The notes: generated by a model from the sequence alone, not told the origin. A DNA stretch of 64,000 bases from Flavobacterium gillisiae (GCF_900107635.1 NZ_FNRD01000014.1:62001-126000), one strand, 5' to 3'; counted from the first letter of the stretch, positions 50,905 to 60,870 are shown. Made by a program: numbers and translations.

Positions 50905-53295
50905 CTAATTTCTTAGCGGTTTCCCTTTGGTTAACATAAACTGGATTCTTTCCAATGTTTTTCTTTCCGTACAAAGTGATAAGAATGCTTCACGTTCCAG
51001 ATCCAATAGGTATTGTTCTGATACTAATGTTGCCTCAGATAAATCACCACCAGCCATTACATAAGCTAGTTTGTTAGCAATTTTCTTATCGTGCTCAGAA
51101 ATGTATTTTCCAGCTTCCATTTGGTCTGTACCTACTAAGAACATCCCTAAAGCTTGTTTTCCTAATACTTTTACGTCCGTTCTGCGGATAGGTTGTGTAT
51201 AACCCGCTTCGGCCATAAGTAAAGCATGTTTCTTCGCTTCGGCGATTTGACGGTCTTTATTTACCACAATAATATCTTTACCGTGTTGTAAAAGTCCCGT
51301 ATCAAAAGCTTCGTAACCTGAAGTTGATACTTTTGCCATAGCGATAGTCAAGAAATACTCTTGCAATACATTAAGCTCTACATCATTTTTATGGAATAAG
51401 TCTGATGCACGCAATGCTAGTTCCTTAGAACCACCACCACCAGGAATCACACCTACACCAAACTCAACAAGTCCCATGTATGTTTCTGCAGCAGCGACCA
51501 CTTTATCAGCGTGTAAGCTCATTTCGCATCCACCACCAAAAGTCATTCCGTGTGGTGCTACTACTACTGGAATAGAAGAGTAACGTACACGCATCATGGT
51601 GTCTTGGAACATTTTGATTGCCATATTCAACTCATCATATTCTTGCTCCACCGCCATCATAAAGATCATACCGATATTTGCTCCAACAGAGAAGTTTCCT
51701 GCTTGATTACCAATAACTAATCCTTGGTATTCTTTTTCGGCTAAGTCAATTGCTTTATTGATCGCTTGTAAAACATCACCACCAATAGTATTCATTTTTG
51801 ATAGGAACTCTAAGTTGATGATTCCATCACCTAAGTCAGTGATCACACCACCACTGTTACTCCATATTTTTTTGCTTTCGCGAATGTTGTTCAGGATGAT
51901 AAAATCATCTTGACCTGGAATTTTAGTTTGTGCTTTTGTAGGAATGTTGTAAAAATTAGTAGCACCATCTTTAACAGTGTAAAAACTTTTGTTTCCTGCA
52001 GCTAGCATCTCATTTACCCAAGCAGCTGGTTCAAGACCTTCCGCTTTCATAATAGCTATCCCTTTTTCTACTCCAATGGCATCCCAAATTTCGAACGGAC
52101 CATTTTCCCAACCGAAACCAGCTTTCATAGCATCATCGATTTTGTATAATTCATCTGAGATTTCAGGTATTCTATTCGATACGTAAGCAAACATACCTGC
52201 AAAACTCTTGCGGTAAAATTCACCTGCTTTGTCTTTTCCTTTTACAAGAACTTTAAAACGATTGATAGGCTTATCAATAGATTTTGTTAATTCAAGTGTA
52301 GCGAATGACGCTTTTTTAGCTGCTCTATATTCTAAGGTGTCTAAGTCTAAAGTCAGGATTTCTTTTCCTACTTTTTTGTAGAAACCTTGTCCTGTTTTAC
52401 TACCTAGCCATTTATTTTCCATCATTTTATTGACGAAATCTGGTAATTTGAACAATTCATGTTGTTCGTCATTTGGACAGTTTTCATAGATACCGTTCGC
52501 AACATGAACTAAAGTATCTAATCCTACCACATCCACTGTTCTAAAAGTAGCCGATTTTGGACGACCGATAACTGGACCAGTCAATTTATCTACTTCTTCA
52601 ATCGTTAAGCCCATTTCTTTAACCAAATGGAATAAACTTTGAATACCATAAATTCCAACACGGTTTCCGATGAAAGCTGGAGTGTCTTTAGCAACAACCG
52701 AAGTTTTTCCTAAAAATTTCTCTCCATATATAGTAAGGAAATCCAATACTTCAGATGAAGTTTGTGGACCAGGAATAATTTCGAATAATTTTAAGTAACG
52801 TGCAGGGTTAAAAAAGTGAGTCCCACAGAAGTGTTTCTGGAAATCTTCACTTCTTCCTTCACTCATAAAGTGAATAGGAATTCCTGATGTATTTGAAGTA
52901 ATCAAAGTACCCGGTTTACGGTATTTTTCTACTTGTTCAAATACTAATTTTTTGATATCTAATCTTTCTACAACTACTTCTATAATCCAATCAACGTCGG
53001 CAATTTTTGCCATATCGTCCGTGGTGTTTCCAGTTGTAATTCGGTTTGCGAATTTTTGGCTGTAAATAGGAGAGGGTTTCGATTTTAAAGCATTGTTTAA
53101 ATGCTCATTTACTAAGCGATTGCGAACAATTTTACTTTCTAATGTCAATCCTTTCTTTGTCTCTACTTCAGTAAGTTCTCTAGGAACGATATCGAGAAGT
53201 AAAACTTCGACACCAATATTGGCAAAATGGCAAGCAATTCCCGAACCCATAATTCCGGATCCGATTACTGCAACTTTTTTAATTGTGCGTTTCAT
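50905..53295 (-). CDS. 3-hydroxyacyl-CoA dehydrogenase / enoyl-CoA hydratase (FadB-like)
   Basis: This bifunctional 796-residue enzyme of beta-oxidation has the domain order reversed compared with E. coli FadB. The NAD-binding dehydrogenase comes first (GSGIMGSGIACHFA at 12-25; FCGTHFFNPARYLKLFEIIPG; GFYKKVGKE). The crotonase domain follows at about 490-720 (IGNQAGNFSVGANIGM; APHGMTFGGGCEMSLHADKVVA), including the glutamate-bearing GLVEFGVGVIPGGGGSKE. Its 5' end overlaps the marR gene by 17 nt. The neighbouring fadA and acyl-CoA dehydrogenase complete the cycle. Confidence 0.94.
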   Translation of the reverse strand: MKRTIKKVAVIGSGIMGSGIACHFANIGVEVLLLDIVPRELTEVETKKGLTLESKIVRNRLVNEHLNNALKSKPSPIYSQKFANRITTGNTTDDMAKIADVDWIIEVVVERLDIKKLVFEQVEKYRKPGTLITSNTSGIPIHFMSEGRSEDFQKHFCGTHFFNPARYLKLFEIIPGPQTSSEVLDFLTIYGEKFLGKTSVVAKDTPAFIGNRVGIYGIQSLFHLVKEMGLTIEEVDKLTGPVIGRPKSATFRTVDVVGLDTLVHVANGIYENCPNDEQHELFKLPDFVNKMMENKWLGSKTGQGFYKKVGKEILTLDLDTLEYRAAKKASFATLELTKSIDKPINRFKVLVKGKDKAGEFYRKSFAGMFAYVSNRIPEISDELYKIDDAMKAGFGWENGPFEIWDAIGVEKGIAIMKAEGLEPAAWVNEMLAAGNKSFYTVKDGATNFYNIPTKAQTKIPGQDDFIILNNIRESKKIWSNSGGVITDLGDGIINLEFLSKMNTIGGDVLQAINKAIDLAEKEYQGLVIGNQAGNFSVGANIGMIFMMAVEQEYDELNMAIKMFQDTMMRVRYSSIPVVVAPHGMTFGGGCEMSLHADKVVAAAETYMGLVEFGVGVIPGGGGSKELALRASDLFHKNDVELNVLQEYFLTIAMAKVSTSGYEAFDTGLLQHGKDIIVVNKDRQIAEAKKHALLMAEAGYTQPIRRTDVKVLGKQALGMFLVGTDQMEAGKYISEHDKKIANKLAYVMAGGDLSEATLVSEQYLLDLEREAFLSLCTERKTLERIQFMLTKGKPLRN

Positions 53296-53746
53296 TGTCT
53301 ATTTTTTCAGTTTGATTAAATATATTTTTATTTTGAATTAATTCGTTGATCGTTTCGGAGACTTCGATAAAGTGTTGTAGTTTCTCATCCGTAATGTGAT
53401 TTTTCACGGTTTCATTAAACTTTAAAACAGTGTTTTTTGACAAATCTCTTTTTTCTTTACCTAACTCAGTTAAGTATATTAAGACGCCACGACCATCATC
53501 TGGATTTTTCTTTCGAATAATCAAGCCTTTTTCTTCCATAGATTTTAAGGTTCTGGTAAGACTGGTAGCCTCCATTCCCATTTTAGGACCTAAGGACGTA
53601 GAAGGCGTACCTACATTTTTATCCATACTCAACAAAGCAAACCCTGTTGCCATTGTGGCACCATACTTAGAAGCTTCTTCATTGTACATTCTTGAAACAG
53701 CTTGCCAAGTAGCTCTTAAAATGTAATCTATTGTTTTATCTTTCAT
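53279..53746 (-). CDS. MarR-family regulator of the fatty-acid operon
   Basis: This is a 155-residue winged-helix regulator. The recognition helix region reads GPKMGMEATSLTRTLKSMEEKGLI, and the wing IRKKNPDDGRGVLIYLTELG is of the classic D-x-R type. It leads the beta-oxidation operon and overlaps the next gene by 17 nt, so it is probably an autoregulated repressor that responds to fatty acids or acyl-CoA. A palindrome, TATGC-AC-GCATA, 39 nt before its start is a candidate operator. Confidence 0.92.
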   Translation of the reverse strand: MKDKTIDYILRATWQAVSRMYNEEASKYGATMATGFALLSMDKNVGTPSTSLGPKMGMEATSLTRTLKSMEEKGLIIRKKNPDDGRGVLIYLTELGKEKRDLSKNTVLKFNETVKNHITDEKLQHFIEVSETINELIQNKNIFNQTEKIDNETHN

Positions 53747-53764
53747 ATATAACTATATCGATTT

Positions 53765-53796
53765 CAAATATAATAAAAAAATACTATGCACGCATA
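53765..53796 (-). promoter_or_regulatory. fad operon promoter and MarR operator candidate
   Basis: TATATTTG on the minus strand (53772-53765) is an exact TAnnTTTG box, 19 nt before the marR ATG. Just upstream, TATGCACGCATA (53785-53796) is a perfect inverted repeat with a two-base spacer. It sits where a bound repressor would block RNA polymerase. Confidence 0.5.
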
Positions 53797-53836
53797 ATAA
53801 AATTAATTTATTTTTTTGTTAAAAATTTATGATTAC

Positions 53837-53866
53837 AAAAAAACTCCTCACAAAAGGAGAAGTTTT
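53837..53866 (-). terminator. Terminator of the frameshifted membrane gene
   Basis: On the minus strand ACT(T)CTCCT and AGGAGT pair across a six-base loop, followed by seven T. One bulged base is present. Confidence 0.6.
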
Positions 53867-53893
53867 CTTAGAAAATGTCAAATTATCAAAGTT

Positions 53894-54275
53894 CTATTTA
53901 AGCTTTCCGTTTACAAAAGCAATTGATGTTCCCACACAAGCCCCTGTTATTATTGAAATAGGAATATCAATCGCCATATTTTCATAATTTACAGGCATAT
54001 TGGAATACATGAAAAAGTTCATCGACAAACTAAAAAAAATCCAATTATAGATCCTATTTGTAAACCGATAACAGCGTTTTTAATTATCGAAAACCGATTC
54101 ATTATATAGGAAGTAAAGAATCCATAGGTCATACTTCCTAAAAACACAAATAGTAAGTTCCTATTTTCGTCTTGGAAAAAATGCCTTTAAAGACTATTCC
54201 ATAGAATAGCGCACCTAAGAGAAAGTAGAAAATACCTGCTATAATACCTGAAACTATAAAGTTTGCTGCTCTCAT
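53894..54275 (-). pseudogene. Small multi-pass membrane protein gene with two frameshifts
   Basis: From the ATG at 54275 the frame begins MRAANFIVSGIIAGIFYFLL, then runs off frame at a run of T near 54180. The expected GIFFQDENRNLLF continues in the next frame. A second break lies at the run of eight T near 54040, after which SMNFFMYSNMPVNYENMAID leads to the stop at 53894-53896. One extra T at each run restores a 127-residue protein with about four membrane helices. Both breaks are one-base losses in homopolymers, so sequencing error is as likely as true decay. The family is not recognised. Confidence 0.7.
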
Positions 54276-54459
54276 TAGTTTTTCAGTTATTAAGCTTAAA
54301 GGTATTAAAAAATTAGCAATTGATTATTATTTAGCATAAAATAATGTTAAATATGCAATATTAAGAGGTTGTTTTCTTCGGAAAAGGAGGAGAGGGGGAA
54401 TGAGGTTAGAAAAAACAATCTGTATTAGCAGTAATTATGTGGTGTAAGCACTAGTCGTG

Positions 54460-55512
54460 TTATCCCTTTTTAAAAGTTCCGTTATCTACGTCTTTTAAAA
54501 ACTTTATCAATCCGTTAAAGTATGTTTTTTGATCATCATATTGTGAAAGGTGACTGCCATTTGGGCAAAATAGAAACCTTCCGTTTTGAACTTCATTGGC
54601 GATCCATTTCATATGTTCCGGATCCATGGTGTCATATTTAGAGCCAATTGACAATGTTGGAACCGTTAATGTTTTTAGTCTGTCTTTTACATCCCAATTT
54701 TTTAGCGACGCATTTCCAGTAATTCCAAATTCACTGTGCCCCTGCATAAATACATAAACATTAGGGTTGATATGCTTGAAACAGCGATTGATTGATTCTG
54801 GCCATTCTTCCAAAGGCTTTCTTAGAATGTGCTCTGTGTAATAATATTTGAAAAGTAGCTCGCTGTATTTTGGATTATCAAAATCATTATTTTTCTCCAT
54901 TTGCTGCAGTTCTTTTAGGATTTTCGGATCCATTTGTGGAGCAAGAACTTCTTGGGCATAGGCATTGTATTCAGGAATACTGGCCATCATATTGGATATA
55001 ATTAAACCTTTTAAATTCTTTTGGTATTTTAAGGCATACTCCATAGCTAGGATTCCGCCCCAAGATTGACCTAAGATATAAAAATTAGAACTGTCTGCAC
55101 CCAGTGCAATTCGGACTTGTTCTACTTCCTCAACGAAACGTTCGTTAGTCCATAAGCTGTCATCATTTGGCTGATCACTGTAGTAAGATCCTAATTGATC
55201 GTAATAAATGTATTCGATGCTTTCGTTTGGGAAATAACCGTCAAAACATTCGTATAATTCGTGTGTTAATCCAGGTCCACCGTGAAGTAATAATACTTTA
55301 ATTGTAGGGTTATTACCCACGGTTTTTGTCCACACTTTAAAGGTTCCTTTTGGTGTAGTAATAGGAATCATTTTTACACCTCCCGTATATTGGTATTCTC
55401 GTTTAGAATAATCCAAATAATTCGCTTTAATAGGATCTTCTTCTTTCTTTTGCTCGCAATTAGAAAATAACAAAATACTTAATAGAGAATAAAACAGGAT
55501 TTTTAGTTTCAT
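54460..55512 (-). CDS. Proline iminopeptidase-like alpha/beta hydrolase, lipoprotein
   Basis: This is a 350-residue S33-type hydrolase. The lipobox FSNC (C19) predicts a membrane-anchored periplasmic protein. LLHGGPGLTHELYE is the HGGPG oxyanion motif of proline iminopeptidases. GQSWGGILAMEYA carries the nucleophile S150, IGSKYDTMDPEHM the acid, and GSHLSQYDD the histidine. It would release N-terminal proline or similar residues from short peptides. Its start lies 45 nt after the stop of the upstream acyl-CoA ligase on the same strand, so co-transcription is possible. Confidence 0.9.
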   Translation of the reverse strand: MKLKILFYSLLSILLFSNCEQKKEEDPIKANYLDYSKREYQYTGGVKMIPITTPKGTFKVWTKTVGNNPTIKVLLLHGGPGLTHELYECFDGYFPNESIEYIYYDQLGSYYSDQPNDDSLWTNERFVEEVEQVRIALGADSSNFYILGQSWGGILAMEYALKYQKNLKGLIISNMMASIPEYNAYAQEVLAPQMDPKILKELQQMEKNNDFDNPKYSELLFKYYYTEHILRKPLEEWPESINRCFKHINPNVYVFMQGHSEFGITGNASLKNWDVKDRLKTLTVPTLSIGSKYDTMDPEHMKWIANEVQNGRFLFCPNGSHLSQYDDQKTYFNGLIKFLKDVDNGTFKKG

Positions 55513-55556
55513 GGTTACCGTATTTATTAGTTATAATTCTAAACGAGAGTATTACA

Positions 55557-57332
55557 TTAATTATAGATTTTATGGAATAAATTGATATATTTTTCCATAA
55601 CTATTTTTCTTTTTAGTTTGAGTGTTGGTGTAAGTTGACCACCTTCTATCGACCAAATATCTGGAGTTAATTCAAAACGTTTAATCTTCTCCCAATTTCC
55701 AAATTTCTCGTTTAAACCGTCAATTTCTTCCTGAATTCTTGCAATTACTTTTTCGTTAGACACAATGTCTTCATTGCTTACTCCTATGTCTATTTTATGA
55801 ATAACCGCCCATTCTTTTACGAATTCAAAATCAGGTTGAATGAAGGCTGCCGGCATTTTTTGTCCGTCACCTATCACCATAATTTCAGTTATGAAACGAG
55901 ATTGTTTCATTGTGTTTTCAATAAGTTGTGGTGCAATATATTTCCCTCCGGAAGTTTTGAACATTTCTTTCTTGCGATCCGTGATTTTTAAAAACCCATC
56001 CTTGTCTAAATTTCCTATATCACCAGTGTGAAAATAACCATCAACAATGACTTCACTAGTTAATTTTTCATCTTTATAATAACCCATCATTACATTAGGT
56101 CCTTTACAAAGGATTTCGCCGTCTTCGGCAATTTTAACATCTACATTATCAATTACTCTTCCAACAGTTCCAACTCTGAAACCTCCATTTCTTAAATCAT
56201 TTACGGATATAACTGGTGAAGTTTCGGTTAAACCATATCCTTCCATTACTGGAATTCCGGCCGCAGCAAAAATTCGAGTTAATCTAGGTTGTAATGCAGC
56301 ACTTCCTGAAACCATTAAATCCAAGTTACCACCCAATCCTTCTTTCCATTTGCTGAAAATTAATTTTCGCGCAATTTTAAGTTGCATTTCATACCATAGA
56401 CCATTAGCACCATAAGGTTCATAGGCTAATCCTAATTCAATAGCCCAAAAGAACAATTTCTTTTTAATCCCTGTTAGTTCTGCTCCTTTGGCATAGATTT
56501 TATCATATACTTTTTCAATAAGCCTTGGAACAACTGTAATAACTGTTGGCTTTACTTCTTTTATATTATCACTGATTTTCTCAATAGATTCGCCAAAATA
56601 TATTGAAACACCATAGTATTGGTGTAAATACAAAATCATTCTTTCAAAAATATGACAAACAGGAAGGAAGCTTAACGCAGTACTTTTTCCAGCCTCAAAT
56701 GGAATTCTTGGGGCGCTGTTTAATACATCTGACACGATATTATTGTGTGAAAGCATAACTCCTTTTGGTCGACCTGTTGTTCCTGATGTATAAATGATTG
56801 TGGCTAAATCGTCAGGAGTAACTAAACTTTTGCTATAATCAACATCATTTTGGTTGCTTTGGTCTTCACCAAGAGCAAGTAATTCCTTCCAGTTTTTACA
56901 ACCTTCAATAGGGTTAAAAGAAAAGACTTCTTTTAGGTTAGGAACTTTATCTTTTATTAAGTTTACTTTTTGAAGTATTTCTGCATCAGATACAAAACAA
57001 TATATTGCTCCTGAGTGGTTCAATATGTATTCATAATCATCTTCGGTAATTGTAGGATAGATCGGTACGTTTTGGGCTCCGGTTTGTAGAATACCAATAT
57101 CCATAATATTCCATTCTGTTCTGTTACTAGAAGAAATAATGGCGATTTTATCGTCTTTTTTAATTCCCATTCGCAATAACGCTCTAGAGACTGCATTGGC
57201 TTGAGCAATATATTCTTGTGTAGACGTTTTTATCCAAACACCATCCTGCTTTGTATTTAAAGCGTCTGGAATTGAAGTATATTTATCTTGTTGATAATAA
57301 GGAAAATCAAAGAGTCTGGTTACTTGAGTCAT
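55557..57332 (-). CDS. Long-chain fatty-acid-CoA ligase, copy 1
   Basis: This 591-residue AMP-forming ligase activates fatty acids to acyl-CoA for beta-oxidation or lipid synthesis. Motifs: IIYTSGTTGRPKGVMLSHNN (P-loop), GYGLTETSP, DGYFHTGDIG and KITDRKKEMFKTSGGKYI with the catalytic lysine near the C-terminus. It is highly similar along its whole length to the gene at 57668-59446, which indicates a tandem duplication. It has the loosely membrane-bound, bacterial long-chain architecture and supplies the fad operon next door. Confidence 0.95.
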   Translation of the reverse strand: MTQVTRLFDFPYYQQDKYTSIPDALNTKQDGVWIKTSTQEYIAQANAVSRALLRMGIKKDDKIAIISSSNRTEWNIMDIGILQTGAQNVPIYPTITEDDYEYILNHSGAIYCFVSDAEILQKVNLIKDKVPNLKEVFSFNPIEGCKNWKELLALGEDQSNQNDVDYSKSLVTPDDLATIIYTSGTTGRPKGVMLSHNNIVSDVLNSAPRIPFEAGKSTALSFLPVCHIFERMILYLHQYYGVSIYFGESIEKISDNIKEVKPTVITVVPRLIEKVYDKIYAKGAELTGIKKKLFFWAIELGLAYEPYGANGLWYEMQLKIARKLIFSKWKEGLGGNLDLMVSGSAALQPRLTRIFAAAGIPVMEGYGLTETSPVISVNDLRNGGFRVGTVGRVIDNVDVKIAEDGEILCKGPNVMMGYYKDEKLTSEVIVDGYFHTGDIGNLDKDGFLKITDRKKEMFKTSGGKYIAPQLIENTMKQSRFITEIMVIGDGQKMPAAFIQPDFEFVKEWAVIHKIDIGVSNEDIVSNEKVIARIQEEIDGLNEKFGNWEKIKRFELTPDIWSIEGGQLTPTLKLKRKIVMEKYINLFHKIYN

Positions 57333-57667
57333 TATGCGAAGGTTGAATTTTATCGCAAATTAAATAAAAAATGACAATAATTTTGGATTTTAAAAATTAA
57401 AATAGAAAAATTAAATGTTATCTGCATTCTTTTACGAAATCGATTTCTTTGTTTGGAGTTTAAAAGCTTGAGTATAAGTGAAACAAAGAGGTAGAAGTAG
57501 TGAATGTTTAAATACGTAGTACTTTTTTTCAAAAATAAAATTTCATGTCAATTGGATGAATTTGTACTTTTTATCCTCATTTATTCCTCAAAAAACATGA
57601 ATAGTGCCTTAATTTCGGCACTATTGTAAGGCCTAATAGCTATGTTTTTCTGTAAATTATGACTGCA
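57333..57667. other. Intergenic region between the duplicated ligase genes
   Basis: There is no gene here. It holds the terminator at 57591-57625. The rest is AT-rich without repeats that I could see. Confidence 0.5.
57591..57625 (-). terminator. Terminator of ligase copy 2
   Basis: On the minus strand AATAGTGCC and GGCACTATT pair across an eight-base loop, followed by CATG and six T. Confidence 0.6.
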
Positions 57668-59446
57668 CTAACTGTATATTTTCTGATATTGCTCTTTATA
57701 AAGCTCTTTAATAATTTTTCTTTTTAGTTTCAGGGTTGGAGTCAATTGTCCGCCGTCAATCGACCAAACGTCAGCTGTCAATTCAAATCGTTTGATTTTT
57801 TCCCAGCTTCCAAATTTTTCATTTAAATTGTCAATATCCTGTTGTATTCGTTCCAATACTTTTTCATGAACTACATGTTCACTATTGGTTTTTCCAATAT
57901 CCATTTTATGGATAATAGCCCACTCTTTTAGGAATTCAAAATTAGGTTGAATAATTGCGGCTGCCATTTTTTGTCCTTCTCCTATGACAATAATCTGTTC
58001 AATAAAACGAGATTGTTTCATTGTGTTTTCGATTAATTGTGGTGCTATGTACTTCCCTCCGGAGGTTTTGAACATTTCCTTTTTTCGATCCGTTATTTTT
58101 AAGAAGCCGTCTTCATCAATGATTCCTATATCTCCAGTATGGAAATAATGGTCAACAATGACTTCATTGGTTAATTTTTCATCTTTGTAGTAACCCAACA
58201 TTACGTTAGGACCTTTACAAAGGATTTCCCCGTCTTCGGCAATTTTTACTTCTACATGCTCAATTACTTTTCCTACGGTTCCTATTCTTAATCCTTTATT
58301 ATTTAAGTCATTAAATGAAATTGCTGGGGAGGTTTCGGTTAATCCATAACCTTCCAAAATAGGAATGTCTGCTGCCGTAAATACACGAGCTAATCTGGGT
58401 TGCAAGGCAGCGCTACCGCTTACTATCAATTCGATGTTTCCACCTAATCCTTCTTTCCATTTGCTGAAAATTAATTTTCGGGCAATTTTAAGTTGTATTT
58501 CATACCATAAACCGTTGGCTCCATATGGCTCAAATCGTAATCCTAAATCTACAGCCCAAAAGAAAAGTTTCTTTTTTATTCCGGTTAGTTCCGTTCCTTT
58601 TGCATAGATCTTATCGTATACTTTTTCAAGGAGCCTTGGTACCGCAGTAATCATAGTTGGTTTTACATCTTTTATATTTTCGCTTATTTTCTCTATAGAT
58701 TCCCCAAAATAAATGGAAACACCATGATATTGATATAGATATAAAGCGGTGCGTTCAAAAATATGACAGACAGGGAGAAAGCTCAATGCTTTAGCTTTTC
58801 CGGCTGGGAATGGAACTAAGTTAACAATTGCAAGCACATTGGAAACTAGGTTGTTATGCGAAAGCATAACCCCTTTTGGTGTTCCGGTGGTTCCAGAGGT
58901 ATAAATAATGGTAGCTAAATCGTTAGCTAATACTTTTTCTTTTCGTTCTTCTAGTTCATTTTGATTGCTTTGGTCTTCTCCAAGAAGAAGCAATTCTGAC
59001 CAGTTTTTACAACCTGGAATTTCATCGAATGAGTACACTTCTTTTAATGCTGGAACTTTATCCCGTATTGTATTTATTTTTTCAAATATTTCCACATCAG
59101 ATATAAAACAATAAGTTGCGCCAGAATGATTGAGGATGTATGCATAATCGTCTGCCGTGATTGTTGGGTAGATGGGTACATTTTGGGCCGCTGTCTGTAG
59201 AATCCCAATGTCCATAATACTCCATTCCGTTCTGTTGTTTGTAGAAATCATCGCGATTTTATCGTCTTTCTGAATACCCATTCTTAAGAGTGCTCTGGAA
59301 ACAGCATTGGCTTTGGAAATAAATTCTTCAGTTGAAGTTTTTATCCAAACACCATCTTTCTTTGTTGCTAAAGCATCTGCGATTGAAGAATATTGTTCTA
59401 GCTGATAATACGGAAAATCAAAAATTCTAGTTACGGATGTCATCAT
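57668..59446 (-). CDS. Long-chain fatty-acid-CoA ligase, copy 2
   Basis: This 592-residue paralogue of the preceding ligase shares most of its residues over the full length and carries the same motifs (TSGTTGTPKGVMLSHNN, GYGLTETSP, KITDRKKEMFKTSGGKYI). Differences cluster in the N-terminal third and in the region around 170-215, which shapes the fatty-acid tunnel in the family. The two copies may therefore differ in chain length preference. It has its own terminator, so the copies appear to be separately transcribed. Confidence 0.95.
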   Translation of the reverse strand: MMTSVTRIFDFPYYQLEQYSSIADALATKKDGVWIKTSTEEFISKANAVSRALLRMGIQKDDKIAMISTNNRTEWSIMDIGILQTAAQNVPIYPTITADDYAYILNHSGATYCFISDVEIFEKINTIRDKVPALKEVYSFDEIPGCKNWSELLLLGEDQSNQNELEERKEKVLANDLATIIYTSGTTGTPKGVMLSHNNLVSNVLAIVNLVPFPAGKAKALSFLPVCHIFERTALYLYQYHGVSIYFGESIEKISENIKDVKPTMITAVPRLLEKVYDKIYAKGTELTGIKKKLFFWAVDLGLRFEPYGANGLWYEIQLKIARKLIFSKWKEGLGGNIELIVSGSAALQPRLARVFTAADIPILEGYGLTETSPAISFNDLNNKGLRIGTVGKVIEHVEVKIAEDGEILCKGPNVMLGYYKDEKLTNEVIVDHYFHTGDIGIIDEDGFLKITDRKKEMFKTSGGKYIAPQLIENTMKQSRFIEQIIVIGEGQKMAAAIIQPNFEFLKEWAIIHKMDIGKTNSEHVVHEKVLERIQQDIDNLNEKFGSWEKIKRFELTADVWSIDGGQLTPTLKLKRKIIKELYKEQYQKIYS

Positions 59447-59859
59447 ATAATATTTAATAGTGATGCAAAGTAGTTAAAAAACAACGATAATAATGTTTTT
59501 TTTGTAAATTATACAGTGTTATTGATGGAATTTAATCCTATTCGGGAGCTTTGTAATAAACCTATAGTAAATTTTATTTATTGTAAAGAAGTCACCTTTC
59601 ATTTTGTTCGAATGGCAGTTTTTCGTTTTATAAAGCTGTAATGGTATCCTAATAATAATAGACTTTGTAAAAGAGGAAAGTCGCTCCTGATTGAAGCCTG
59701 AATAATTGATTTCCTAAAATTTAGAGTTTAGATCAATAGAATTTATGCTTGTTTGTATGCTTTTTTTGATTTGAAATTAATTTATATATTATTGTTTATC
59801 AAGTATTTAGGTATATTTTTGCTATATTTAAGGTATTATTAACTAATACTATTAATAAA
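59447..59859. other. Divergent intergenic region
   Basis: There is no gene here. It contains the promoter candidate of the NTF2-like gene (59792-59821). Confidence 0.5.
59792..59821 (+). promoter_or_regulatory. Candidate complete promoter of the NTF2-like gene
   Basis: TTG (59792-59794), a 19-nt spacer and TATTTTTG (59814-59821) match the Bacteroidetes consensus. The ATG follows at 59860. Confidence 0.55.
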
Positions 59860-60795
59860 ATGAAAAAAGCAATACTAATTGTGATGATGGGGACAACTCT
59901 TATCACATACGCGCAAAAGAAAGCTAATGGTACTATTTATGTTGAGCATCCTGCTATTACCGTAGTTGAAGCCATGACTAAAGCCTTTGTTAGTGGAGAT
60001 GAAAATAAAGTAGCTAGTTATTTAGCCGATGATTTTAAATCCTATAATGGTACCAATCAAGCTGATAAAGGGAGTGATAAAGCTTCTTTTTTAAAAAGTG
60101 TTAAAAATTGGAAAGATAATATTGATTATTTAAGTATTAAACGTTCTCCAGGTGCCTATCCTGATGCATTAGAATATACAGATGACAATCAAAAAGATGT
60201 TGTTTGGGTACAGACATGGGAAGATGTGAAAGGAGTGCACAAAAAAACGGGCGTAAAAATTGACATGCCAATACATAAATTATTCGTCGTAAATAAAGAC
60301 AAGAAAATAAAATCAATAATGACTTATTCAGACGCTGGTGTTGGTAGTGAAATTAATGATAGTTATAGTGTCAGAAAAAACGGAACGATATATAATCATC
60401 ATGACTATATTAATAAAGTAAGGGTGATGGTTCAAGCATTTGGAAACAAAGATTATGATAAGGCCTATAGTTTTTATGATAAAAATGCAAGTTTCAGAAA
60501 TATAAATATGGCTCCAGATGAAAAAAGTTTAAACCTGGACCAAATGAAGGAAATGGATAAAAAGATGACGCAACAATTTGATGTTTTAAGTATGGATATG
60601 GTGGGGTATCCGGATTATTTTAATTATGAACTTGGAGATGCAAAAGTTGTTCAGTCGTGGTGGAATTGTAACATGACAAGAAAATCGGATAATAAAAAAA
60701 TAGTATTACCGGTCCTTTTTATTGATACTTTCAATAGTGAAGGATTAATTACAGATGAAATAGCATATTATAGTGAGAAACTATTGGAAAAATAA
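59860..60795 (+). CDS. Exported protein with two NTF2/SnoaL-like domains
   Basis: This is a 311-residue secreted protein (signal MKKAILIVMMGTTLITYAQ). Two similar halves begin VVEAMTKAFVSGDENKVASYLADDFKSYNG and VRVMVQAFGNKDYDKAYSFYDKNASFRN, the opening helix and strand of NTF2-like domains. Each half later shows the VWVQTW or VVQSWW strand. Such folds bind small hydrophobic ligands or act as enzymes, but no catalytic residues can be assigned. It is monocistronic. Confidence 0.8.
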   Translation: MKKAILIVMMGTTLITYAQKKANGTIYVEHPAITVVEAMTKAFVSGDENKVASYLADDFKSYNGTNQADKGSDKASFLKSVKNWKDNIDYLSIKRSPGAYPDALEYTDDNQKDVVWVQTWEDVKGVHKKTGVKIDMPIHKLFVVNKDKKIKSIMTYSDAGVGSEINDSYSVRKNGTIYNHHDYINKVRVMVQAFGNKDYDKAYSFYDKNASFRNINMAPDEKSLNLDQMKEMDKKMTQQFDVLSMDMVGYPDYFNYELGDAKVVQSWWNCNMTRKSDNKKIVLPVLFIDTFNSEGLITDEIAYYSEKLLEK

Positions 60796-60829
60796 ATAGT
60801 GTGTGCAAATATTCATTTATCTATAAAAT

Positions 60830-60859
60830 CAAAAGCCGAAACAATTTGTTTCGGCTTTT
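60830..60859. terminator. Terminator between convergent genes
   Basis: AAAAGCCGAAACAA and TTGTTTCGGCTTTT form a strong hairpin, usable from both sides. Confidence 0.8.
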
Positions 60860-60870
60860 GATTTTATCGT

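Noticed and set aside
53279..53295. Overlap of marR and the fadB-like gene as a possible frameshift
   Set aside because: Both proteins are complete at this junction. A 17-nt overlap is ordinary translational coupling.
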